DNA of 64,000 nucleotides from Ophiosphaerella korrae (Eukaryota; Ascomycota; Dothideomycetes; Pleosporales; Phaeosphaeriaceae): contig JALNQF010000015.1 in assembly GCA_028456385.1 (NCBI GenBank), forward strand, positions 62,001 through 126,000, in the 5' to 3' direction. Position numbers and translations under genes: made by a program. The stretch's first letter is position 1. The number at the start of each line of letters is the position of its first letter. A model generated the notes under the pieces. The model worked only from the letters and a program-made list of their open reading frames with translations. It was not told where the DNA came from and did no database searches. Shown here piece after piece: positions 45,991 to 55,882 of the stretch.

Positions 45991-46868
45991 TTAGCGTAAT
46001 CCTGAAATATCTCTAGACATGGAGTGTACTCGATCTTCGAGCTCCCTCTTCTTTTTCTCTAGTTGGCGCATCTCTTCCTCCTCCCGGCGTAGGTCGTCTT
46101 CGTTCAAGGGCGATAGTTCCGGGGGTTCTTCTTGGGCCTCGTCCTCATCTACGTAATCTCGATTTCGGTTGAGACGGCCGAGCTGGGTAGTCTGTTCAGC
46201 GAGGCGACTTTCGTAGTATTCTATTGAGGCCGTGACTTGGGCATGTCGCTGGCGCATACTGGCGATCTTCTCGTGTGCGCCTGGTATCGGACTATATTAG
46301 GTCAGTGGTGTAGTTGCACCATGATGGATCAGAACGGCATACTATACACCCAGTAATTTCTCGGCACCCTCAAGTAACGACTCCACGTCAACTTCATGCT
46401 TGTTATCGCCATTGTAGGTTCTGTAGCCCAGGCCTGAACCTGCGCCGCCTCCGCCTCCCCTCCGTATTCGCTCTACGAGATTGTTGCCTAGCACGGCTGC
46501 TACTGCAGTATTGCGCCTCGGTGCTCGCACGGCATTGGCGCCACCACCAGAGATAGTGGAGCCGGCGCCATTAGCATTAGGGTTGAAGATGGTGTTGCGC
46601 CTGTTGGCTGAGACAGATGGGTCTGCATGTTTGGGGGGAGCGGGTGGTGGAGGTACGGAGAAGAGGGCGCGTTCATGCAGCTCCGTGTCTCTGATCAGCG
46701 TGGTGATATCGTGGTTTTGAAGTAGGGCATTTGTGAAGATCTTGGGTGGGGCAAAGCTGGTGCTTGGTTAGTCGCGAGTATGCAGGAATGAGGGATGACG
46801 TGCGGCAACTCTGCGATTGAGGCAGCACACAGAGAGATCTGCTCTAAATGCGCATCTAGAAGCGTCAT
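45991..46868 (-). CDS. SPC34: DASH/Dam1 complex subunit Spc34
   Basis: Complement of join(45991..46291,46343..46756,46804..46868), 259 aa. Spc34 is part of the DASH ring that couples kinetochores to spindle microtubules. The N-terminus 'MTLLDAHLEQISLCAASIAELP' followed by 'FAPPKIFTNALLQNHDIT' is the typical Spc34 start. A Pro- and Gly-rich linker ('APRRNTAVAAVLGNN') and a C-terminal coiled coil (about 190-255, 'EEEMRQLEKKKRELEDRV') complete the protein. The second intron (51 bp, GTATGC..ATATAG) joins 'LLGV' to 'YPIPGAHEKI'. The first intron is read as a 47-bp GC..AG intron, the only choice that keeps frame between 'AELP' and 'FAPPK'. Its branch site GACTAAC is good. Divergent from RPN3. Confidence 0.85.
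46757..46803 (-). other. Putative GC-AG intron of SPC34
   Basis: The donor is GCACGT and the acceptor ACCAG, with a GACTAACC branch site about 10 nt before the acceptor. Phase 2 at both ends restores 'ELPFAPPK'. The nearby GT (in CACGTC) would put the next exon out of frame. Confidence 0.65.
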
Positions 46869-47122
46869 GACGGGAGTATCTATGCAGTTGATTGATGCAT
46901 GCTCGAAACAAAGCACAGAGTACCCTGTATGCCGCCATGTGTAGCGTAACTTGACGCAGTGGGGATAAACATCGGCAATACTATTCGCCGACCGCCGTCA
47001 GTGAAGCTACCACCATAGCAATGACAAGTACAGCAACACGACTCCCATCATAACACCCAACCCACCTTACCGCCTCCTCCCCTTCGACCCACTTCCATTC
47101 GACCCAAGAGCGATCGCCCATC
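46869..47122. promoter_or_regulatory. Bidirectional SPC34/RPN3 promoter interval
   Basis: 254 bp between divergent start codons hold both promoters and leaders. No TATA box is evident. Confidence 0.55.
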
Positions 47123-48871
47123 ATGGCTGAAAGCATGGAAGGCGTCGTCACGGATGCCAAGCTGGAGGAGTCCAAGCCCGAGGATGTCGAGCACAAGGCC
47201 ATCGCCGGTAAGTAACTGATAACGGTCGACTTGGCCAGCACAAGATGCCCTTCACTTCGCGGTGTCCCTGCACAAACTGCTCCACGTCGTGGCCGGTTCG
47301 CAAAATGTGCCCCGCCCACATGATCGCCACAGATCTGGCGTGCTGCAAGTATCTATACCAGCCGGCTGACCCAACCACGATAGACATTCGCGGCAACTTC
47401 ATCTTGCTCGAACGAGCCGTGGCACAGTTCGATACTCGCTTCACCCTTCGCGCTCTCCGCTCAATATCGTCCCTCCGTAAGCGCCTCACCGACCGCGTGC
47501 TATGCTCCGTCATCATCCTCACATACTCGCCCAACAATACCACGGCCCGCACCTTTATCGAGTACATCGGCATGGATGGCGAGGCAATCCAGAGTGTTGT
47601 CTCACAGTACAAGGAAGAGGTTCAGCAGAACAAAAATAGCACCAAGGAGCCGCTACCTGAAGTCGATGTCTATATAGCCATCCTCATCCAGGTATGTTTG
47701 TCAGCAAGTGTCCCGACCATATACTAATATCCGAAAATAGGTCTACCTATACGACCAGAAAGACTTTGAGGAAGGCGCCGAGTTCTCAGAGAAGCTAGTG
47801 GACAACATTCGCGAGCTGAACAGGCGGACGCTTGACTCGCTTGCAGCGAAGGCCTACTTCTACTTCTCTCTTTTCCATGAGGAGATGGACCCCAAACCCC
47901 CGTCCAAGCAGTCGCCTGTCATCAACATTCGCGGAAAACTGCTTGCCGCCCTGCGAAGCGCTGTGCTCAGAAAAGATCCAGATACCCAGGCTTCTGTCAC
48001 CACTCTGCTCCTCCGAAATTACATTTCCACTGCCGACACCACACAAGCAGATCTACTCGTCGCCCAAACACAATTCCCGCCGAATGCCCCAAACAATCAG
48101 GTTGCGAGATATCTATACTATCTTGGCCGCATACGCGCCATTCAGCTGTCCTACACTGAGGCACACCAACACCTTGTCAGCGCTACTCGCAAATCGCCAA
48201 CTGCCCACGTAGCTACAGGCTTTTATCAAGCCTCCATGAAGCTCCTAATCGTTGTAGAGCTGTTGATGGGTGATATTCCTGAGCGAGACGTCTTCAGTCA
48301 ACCCCGCCTTGAGCGCGCCCTTGAGCCATATTTCCGCCTTGTCCGTGCCGTCCGTGTCGGAGACCTACAAGGCTTTTTGAAGGTCGTCCAACTCAACTCT
48401 TCGACGTTCCACCGCGACGGCACCTACACTTTGATCCTCCGCCTACGGCAGAATGTAATCAAGACGGGTATTCGTATGCTATCACTATCTTACTCACGCA
48501 TTTCGCTACGCGACATCTGCATCCGCCTTGGTCTAGAGAGTGAAGAATCAGCTGAGTACATTGTAGCCAAGGCCATCCGTGATGGTGTGATTGAGGCCTC
48601 GATCGACCACGAGAAGGGCTTCATGCAGACAAAGGTCGCTGGAGATATCTATGCGACCCGCGAACCTGGCGAGGCCTTCCATGAGCGCATCCAAGCGTGC
48701 TTAGCATTACATGATGAATGCGTCAAAGCTATGCGCTACCCCATGAACCAACATCGCCTGGAATTGAAGAATGCACAGGAAGCAAGGGAGCGGGAGCGAG
48801 AGTTGGCCAAGGAAATCCAGGAGGGTGATATTGATGAAGATGATGCGGCTGGTGACTTTGATGGCTTGTAG
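47123..48871 (+). CDS. RPN3: 26S proteasome regulatory lid subunit Rpn3
   Basis: join(47123..47207,47384..47691,47741..48871), 507 aa. Rpn3 (PSMD3) is a PCI-domain scaffold of the 19S lid. The 176-bp first intron (GTAAGT..GATAG) joins 'HKAIA' to 'DIRGNFILLERAV'; the 49-bp second (GTATGT..AATAG) joins 'AILIQ' to 'VYLYDQKD'. TPR-like helices occupy about 40-330 ('YLGRIRAIQLSYTEAHQHL'). The PCI winged-helix is at about 330-450, including 'YSRISLRDICIRLGLESEES' and 'AIRDGVIEASIDHEKGFMQT'. The C-terminal acidic helix ('EIQEGDIDEDDAAGDFDGL') matches the Rpn3 tail. Length is normal for the family. Confidence 0.95.
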
Positions 48872-49225
48872 TAATTTGAATGGCTACACTAGACGCTGTC
48901 CTCCCATGACATTGTACTATAACCACTTTATTGCGGGCATTGTTAGACCAACCTGGTTAATCAATGGGATACAAGGAAAGCATTTCGATAATGAATTGAG
49001 CACACCGTAAAGCCATGATCAATTTCAAGCTATCAAATTATAAGTCGTGTATTAACTGAAGAAACGCGGGCAAATAAATGCCGATGTCACTCACTTTACC
49101 AAATGCAGGAGATATCCGTGAGTTAGCCTCCGCAGCTCCCCAACACCTCACCCCACGTTGAACGTTTGCAAATAGCAGAGACAACAGTCGCATGATAGGC
49201 ACAGCCATGCTTTATCTATATCGCC
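48872..49225. other. Intergenic RPN3 / AVO2-like
   Basis: About 0.35 kb between two same-strand genes. Two ATGs (49192, 49207) in the second gene's leader are out of frame with it after splicing. Confidence 0.5.
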
Positions 49226-50297
49226 ATGTAAGTCATCGTCTCGCCCGCACAGTATTCACACTTACGTTCAAGCTTATCTGACATATGTGGCAGGATTGAT
49301 GTATCCCGACGCCTGCGCCGAGCCATCCTCCTAGATGACCTGCCCCTCGTGAAGCGCATCGTTCGAAACAACCCCCAAAGTCTTCGGAACCCTGACTTTG
49401 AGGATAAGAGTAACACAAGCTTACATCTAGCTGCGAAAAATGGCTTCACCCAGATCGCAGTATGTTTCACAGGGCTCGTCGTACTATACGACACCACAGA
49501 CTGACAGGGAAATGCGTAGGAATTCCTCATCGACCAGGGACACGAACAGGAAATGGTTAGTAGGAACAATGATTTTGAAACACCTTTGATGCTTGCCGCC
49601 GCGGCGGGTAAAGAGGATATGGGTGTAACGCTTGCAAAGCGGTTTCCAGAGTGCATACCTTGGCAGGAAAAGTCAGGACTTGACGCGGTACCGCCTCCCT
49701 CCTACTATATTATTTCGGGGACTATGTATTGAACCTTGTCAGCTTATGCTTTCCTGCAAGTCGGGTGCGGGCACCCTTCACTTGATCCCAACTCTCATCC
49801 TTCACGGACCATCCATCCTCGCCAACTCTGATATATCCGGTAACACGGCTCTTCACCACGCATCCGCGGCCGGCGAACTCAAAGCCCTCCGCATGCTCCT
49901 TCAGTACGGGGCCAACCCACTGGCGTTGAATGCATACTCTTGGACGCCAGTACATTATAGTGCATCATCTGCAGCAGAAACATATTTCAAGACATTGATC
50001 ATCGAGTTTGAAAAAGCAAAGGCAGAAGGGAAAAGAGAGATGAGAGAGCGCGAACGACAGAGGAACGCTGGGGTGAGGCTGGTAACAGATTCAGAGAGTT
50101 TAACTGGAGGATCAGGAGCCCCAGTTGGAGACAGACAGAGAGCGCGAGACGATGCGGCCATTGCAGGCCTACCAGCACCTGGAATGGAATGGTCCCCGGT
50201 GGAAAGAAGAAGAGCTATGACACCTACTGAAGGGAGGGGCTGGACGTTCACCCCCGACGGTATGAGGCCAAGAGCCGAGACTGGGGAGTCCATATAA
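49226..50297 (+). CDS. AVO2: Ankyrin-repeat protein, Avo2-like (TORC2 subunit)
   Basis: join(49226..49227,49294..49459,49520..49687,49743..50297), 296 aa. Introns are 66, 60 and 55 bp with GT..AG borders and CTGAC-like branch sites. The initiator ATG appears split: AT at 49226-49227 and G at 49294. The frame of exon 2 holds no ATG before the first conserved residues and runs upstream into a stop at 49229. The protein opens 'MIDVSRRLRRAILLDDLPLV', then has four to five ankyrin repeats ('NTSLHLAAKNGFTQIAEFLI', 'ETPLMLAAAAGKEDMG', 'NTALHHASAAGELKALRMLL', 'WTPVHYSASSAAETYF') and a charged, disordered tail. The start with 'RLRRAI', 'VKRIVRNNP' and a 'LI..GH' repeat resembles yeast Avo2. The Avo2 assignment is by pattern memory and is uncertain. 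Confidence 0.65.
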
Positions 50298-53200
50298 CCT
50301 TCAACATAGCTGCGTTGGAAGTAGGGAACAATCAATATATAGCTTGTAATCTTTAGGGGCAACACATCAAGTGTATATTATCAATATAATTTAGAGCAGA
50401 TTATGGCCATGAGCAGCGCAAGCTACAATATTAATTTACGAAAGGTCTGTACCACAATAAGCCTGACATTTGCTTCTGGGATACTGGATACCTAGCCGAT
50501 AAGAAGTCAGTAGCGCGGCAGAATGACCGCATTAGGAATGAGAGATGTCGCATCAGACCGGGTAATTGAGGGGAGAACTCACCCGTCTGCAAGCCGACTG
50601 ACTGCCTACTTTCGTCAACAGTCTAAAGTTGGCACCTAGCGTAGCAGAGTAAAGGCAATGTATTCAAGTTGCCATTGCCGCCTCACGATCAGATTCAGCG
50701 CCTCTGCTCAAGGAGAAGGCAACGACCGTGCTTCGCGTGCTGTGCAGTAGACTTGTAGTTCTGTCAAAGCACTATAAAATCCTTGGTCATGGGGGCTAGG
50801 TATGACCTACGAGTTGGTAGCGAGCTGGAAATTTAATTGCAAGCCGTCCTGCAAACCCGGGTTTCTGGTGGATGCCTCATTCTGGCAGACGGCCGCACGC
50901 AGCAATATATGAGTGGCGCAACATGTTCTCATATGAGAGTGCCAACATTCCCCGGACCGCACCAGCATCGTTTGGAAGACCAGGCTGCTAGATTCGCCAG
51001 ACTACGTGGGATTGGTGCATTGAAAAGCATGTTTGCTCTGGACTGAATCCTGCATGCGGCTTTGCTGCGCACGGCTGAGGGAAGGTTTAACTCGGAACTG
51101 GGCGCTATCGAACAGCGCCATTGCTTGGCCTACCTTAATCCCTCCCTTGGGTGGCTGCCCACGCCTCGATCTTGGGCTCAATTTCTAGCGCGGGAAAAGC
51201 AGTCCGCAGTGGTCCGGCGGCGCAGCTCAAAGTCATGTTCCATGCTCGCGTCCTTTTGATTCTTGTGCCGTTCATTTATTGATACGGAGTAGTTGAGACA
51301 GTTTGCGATTGGAGGGCAAGATACCAGATCTGTGTTCTTTTGTGATAAGCATGCGAGAGGTAATAATAGTCGTGATGCGCTGATCAGGCCACTCTGTGGC
51401 TGTCTTACATTGCAGCGCCGGTCTGGATCTGCGGGAGTGTAGCGAGACCGAAGATTATGCTTAACTTGCTCCAACCTTATCGGTAATCCTACGAGAGTAA
51501 ACGAACTAGGGAGCGGAGTAGTGAGAGTAATACAACATGTCGTATGCATGTTACAGCGCCTCTACGCAGCAGCCTATTCATCCGCGTCGTGCAACAGGGG
51601 TATTTTTTTTGTTTGCAATGGCCTTTGTGAGTCCTAATTGTATGGACTCGCATTGTCGGCATGCCCTGGGTTCAGGTGCCAAGCGGTCCGGCAACACACT
51701 GCAACTTGGCAAACAGGTCATCTTCGCTGACGCGGCGCAAGGACTCCGATACCTACATAGTAATTAGGTGGTTACCCAACTACCGTATCTTCCACGGCGG
51801 GCGTTGATATTCGGCTTGGCCCATGATTGAAACGACTTTGGGATCGAGCTTGGCAGGCTTGAGCGTGACCTGCGCCAATAGACATACCAGGCATTCACCC
51901 ATGTCAAGGCAAGCTGAGACGCTAGGCTTCGCGACCGCCTTGTTGTTGGCGCTGGAGTGGCGCCATTACCATACTATCTTGGGCATCTTCTAACGAGTGA
52001 GCATTTGCACGCCGGGACGACTGGCTGGGCGACGTCGAGGAAACGCGCCACGCTCCCGGTCCTACCTCCTTGTGCTTTGAGCTACGATACACGCCTGGGT
52101 GCAGTTTCCCAGGAGATTTAGTGTGGGTACCTGCGGAACAGCGGAAGCAGATCACAGGGCAGAAGGCTTGGAGATCAAGAAATCAGGATGCTGAGGAAAT
52201 GCTGGGCGAGCTCCCAGAGACGGCAGTGCAATGGGCGCCGTCACACCGTCAGCGTGGGTACGGTGGATCGCGTGGCACGAAGTAAGCTTAAACGACACAC
52301 ACACACCAAGCTTAATCTATGCTCCAGACCGAGGAGCTAAGCGAATGGCTGGAGACTAACAAGCCGGCGATTACGTTACAGTGGAACCGAGACCAAGGAA
52401 TGTAGGACCGGTTACGGCAACTTCCTTGGTGCACCGCAATGTTTCTTGACAGGGTATATCTAGTGCGGAGATGGAACTGGCATGTGCGACCGACTGTCGC
52501 TGGCTACGGTAGTTATGTGCAAAGTAGCAAAGTCGTATTCAGGGCATGTTATGTCCCCCCCTTAATGATGACGGCAGAAGGCTTTGTCCGTTTCCCAAGC
52601 ACGCCTGGAAATAGCAGTCGGAGTACATGCAGATACAATGGGGCTGTTTAGAGCCAAGCAACGCCACGGCATGGTATATACTGATGAAGCAGCAATAGTG
52701 CGAAATGGTTCGCCGGGTGCAGGAACAGATGGAAGCCTTGGCCTGGCTTGGTGAAATGATGTGCGCGGCACACAGCATGGCTCGGCCAGACACGAGCAGC
52801 AGCCAAGGATCACAAGACGGATTGACGGACTGAAAGGCGTAGAGGGCGGAGCCTTGGAAGGTGTCAGAGCAGGGGAGTTAGTGGATGTGCCAAGAAGATC
52901 GAAGGCTTGTCGTTGATAGGATTTGGGTTTAGGTTGATTAGCGCCATTTAAAGTAAAAAGCTTGGATGCAGAGATGATTGAAGCCAATGCGAACCAGAGC
53001 GCGGCAGACTGGGCGCCAGTCGCGGGGCATGAAGAGGTGGGTAGCAAGCCGAGTGAAGCCGAGACGCGTTTTTTTTTTTCTCTTTGCTCTTGGGCCGAGC
53101 ATTAGGGAGAAGGAAGAAGAGTGAGGTGAGGTAAGGACCAGGCAGATGACGACTCAGCCAGCAGGGCGTCGTGGCACAGCACTGGCAACGACGGGCCCCC

Positions 53201-53645
53201 CCCGGATGCAGCCAACGGGCGTCCAAATAAAGCTTCGGCTGCTTGTGGGCCTTATGTATCGCTATCAGACGCCACCCCAGGCCTGGGCGACGATCAAGAG
53301 GGCAGCGCCGAGGAGAACCAAAGGCATTCGCGGATGGCATGCTCCGCGTAATTGGCATGGGGGTACATACATGAGGACCGACTGCCGCCCATGGTCGTTT
53401 TGCACTCTTTCGCCCCACTGCACTCTTCTGCTGCGCATCCAACAGTTGCACACGGTGTTTCGTCGCCGCATGCCACGGCAAGTGCAGCTCCACTACTCTC
53501 AGACGAGGTAATTGACGCGTGCCTTTTATACACGGCGCCTACCCGCACTCGCATCGAGCCCTGACTAATCCATGCTCCTCAGGCACATTCTCCCTCTCAC
53601 CCTCGCCCTCACCCCAACACCCACATCCACATCCACACGCCCACA
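50298..53645. promoter_or_regulatory. 3.3-kb gene-free region upstream of the WOPR regulator
   Basis: The longest gap in the window. No open frame has a domain, and frames of over 100 codons on the two strands simply overlap. Close to the gene, a TATA-like 'ttttata' (53523-53529) and a possible 75-bp leader intron (53508..53582, GTAATT..CTCAG with a CTAAT branch site) precede a C-rich leader ending in CACAATGG. Long upstream regions and leaders are known for WOR1-type genes; the regulatory role here is inference. Confidence 0.55.
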
Positions 53646-55022
53646 ATGGAAACATATCACGGTCACGTGCGCACCCCCAACGATGCCATCATCCTGTTCG
53701 AGGCCTGCCGCATTGGCATCCTCCCGCGCGTCCAGCGCCGGCTCTCGGAGAAGGAACGCCAGCAAATCAAATCAGGCTCCGTCTTTGTCTGGGACGAGCG
53801 GGAGGCGGGCATGAGGCGCTGGACCGATGGCAAGTCGTGGAGCGCCAGCCGCGTCTCGGGCAGCTTCCTCACCTACCGCGAGATGGAAGGCAAGCGCGGA
53901 GGCAGCGCACTCCCGCTGCCCACAGCACCCGTCGTCAAGCGAGCAAGCGGAAAGTCGCCAGACGGCTCAGCAACCGGCGACTCGGACGGCGAGGGCCCTG
54001 ACGGCTACCGCTACAAGGCCGACGGGCTCATGAAGCAGTCGTTCAGCATCACCACCTCGAGCGGCCAGCACCTCCATCTCATCAGCTACTACTCGCGCTC
54101 CAACTCAGGCAACCTCCCCCAGCCCACCAACGATCCCCAGCTGCGCCACATTCGCCCGCCAAAGAACATGTATCCCGAGTCCACCGTCAACGAGGCCCAG
54201 ACTGTCCCGGCCGTCACACGCGGGCCCATGCCTGGCTCTCCCTACAGCGCTGCATCGCACAGCATGCCACCTACGTCGCCATATGCCCGCGCCGGTCCTA
54301 CGCCAACACCGCCCATGTATGCCGTCCCAGTCTACCCGCCCACCCCTCCAAACGGCACCCCCCCACTACATCCCTACTATGCTCAACACCCCTATTTCTA
54401 CGGCGGCATCATCTACGCACAACCGCCCTACCATCCCCAAGGGCACGTCTTCGACCGCCCGCCACCGCAAATCAGCAATCCGCACGCTCCCCCGGGTCAC
54501 CCAGGACACCCAGGACACCCAGGCCACCCAATGCTTGCCCACCATCATCCTGCCTATGTTGCTCATGCAGCACATGCCGCCCAACAGTACCTGGCTACAC
54601 CCCCAGCGCGCGCTCCGTCAACAGCTGAGCAGGCCCAACACCACCCTACCCAAGCCCATCCTCCGCCGCCACCTGCCGCTTCTCTCCCCGAGCAAGGCCC
54701 TCAGCTTCCTGCCATCAACGGAGTGGTAGCATCCGTGGGCGTCAACAAGCCACCAACCCCAGAACCCTCTGATAAGGCTCAATCTCAGACCAATGAATCA
54801 AATGGAACAACAGCCTCCAGGCCTCTTCCAACTCTCGGTTCGCTCCTGAATGGAGACGGCCCAGAAAAGGAAAACCAGAGCAACAGTCGTTCAGGCAGCC
54901 GCAGCCCAAATACTGCCTCGCGATTCCCTCGCGATCTCGCGCCTGAACGTCTCGCCAAGAACAGTTCTGCTGCAGACAGCAGTGCGTTGAATAAGCTCAA
55001 CAGCGTCTTTGTCCGCTCATAA
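53646..55022 (+). CDS. WOR1/RYP1/SGE1: WOPR-domain (Gti1/Pac2) master transcription regulator, Wor1/Ryp1/Sge1 type
   Basis: Single exon, 458 aa. The WOPR DNA-binding domain is bipartite: WOPRa at about 3-80 ('YHGHVRTPNDAIILFEACR', 'RLSEKERQQIKSGSVFVWDE', 'MRRWTDGKSWSASRVSGSF') and WOPRb at about 120-150 ('YRYKADGLMKQSFSITTSSG', 'QHLHLISYYS'), separated by a Ser/Gly-rich linker. The 'KADGLMKQSFSI' core and the immediate N-terminal start of WOPRa favour the Wor1/Ryp1/Sge1 branch over the Pac2 branch. The rest is Pro/Tyr/His-rich, with an HPGHPGHPGHP micro-repeat (around 54496-54530), and probably serves activation. Orthologues control morphological switching, conidiation, secondary metabolism and effector expression in fungi. 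The 3.3-kb upstream gap suggests dense transcriptional control. Confidence 0.92.
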   Translation: METYHGHVRTPNDAIILFEACRIGILPRVQRRLSEKERQQIKSGSVFVWDEREAGMRRWTDGKSWSASRVSGSFLTYREMEGKRGGSALPLPTAPVVKRASGKSPDGSATGDSDGEGPDGYRYKADGLMKQSFSITTSSGQHLHLISYYSRSNSGNLPQPTNDPQLRHIRPPKNMYPESTVNEAQTVPAVTRGPMPGSPYSAASHSMPPTSPYARAGPTPTPPMYAVPVYPPTPPNGTPPLHPYYAQHPYFYGGIIYAQPPYHPQGHVFDRPPPQISNPHAPPGHPGHPGHPGHPMLAHHHPAYVAHAAHAAQQYLATPPARAPSTAEQAQHHPTQAHPPPPPAASLPEQGPQLPAINGVVASVGVNKPPTPEPSDKAQSQTNESNGTTASRPLPTLGSLLNGDGPEKENQSNSRSGSRSPNTASRFPRDLAPERLAKNSSAADSSALNKLNSVFVRS

Positions 55023-55882
55023 TACGAGCATGCATTCTCCTTTCATGTTTGAGATGAATAGCTAATTTTCGTGTTTTTTAAAAGGTACCGGGGCGGATTT
55101 CTGAAGCATTAATGACTGCATGTGGGCGGCGTTTCGGGAGCATCATCATCCTCGCACTCGAGGACGGGGCCATTATAGCGCCCGCGGAAGGCGTTACAGT
55201 AACATTTGTTCGTAGGGTACATAGCATGCCCGGGCTGGGGCTATGATTTATTCATGTGCATATGCATTTTTTCGCACGACAACTATTCCACCTCAAGAAT
55301 ATTCGGCTAATGGGTCATCTTCATTCTGCGTGCCACTAAGCGAAGTTCTGGTAATTGATCCGAGCTAAGACTGACATCATCACGCTCCACACCCCGGGTA
55401 CTGCACTTTGCCACTACCAACAACACAACATTGCTGCCCCCCTAGAACCTGTTCAGAGTCCTATTCGTAGCTTCCAAAGTAGTAGGGGGTCCTGTTGCGT
55501 TCCCAAGCTTCGCTAGCATATCCAAGTAGAGTGGGCCTCGAGCAATGCTATGCAGAGCTTAGCGGCCAAACACCGCTAGTTTCCTCTTTGGGAAATGTTG
55601 CCGCATATCATGCAATATGGGCTAATACGTCGAGCAGGTCCCGGAACAACCACCAGCCATAGATGGATACCCCGCGTGATACAAGTACAGCACTCGCAGA
55701 TGGTACCGGGTAGCTTATCACGATGACCAACGGCGCTTTGCATGCTATCTCTAGATCACAGATTGAGCTGGTCCTGGCTTCGCCCAGTCGTGTACATAAC
55801 ATAGTAGCAAAGGCTTGAGATCGCCAAAGTTCTACACTATTCACTGCTTCAATTCGTCTTTGAGAAGGAGACGATACTGAAT
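55023..55882. other. Intergenic WOPR 3' flank / permease promoter
   Basis: About 0.86 kb, no supported gene. Confidence 0.6.

Noticed and set aside
49192..49227. ATGs at 49192 and 49207 as start of the Avo2-like gene
   Set aside because: After the only plausible splice they run out of frame and stop within a few codons.
50837..53493. Several 65-181-codon frames in the WOPR upstream region
   Set aside because: They overlap on both strands, with no domains and no consistent splice signals; treated as non-coding.
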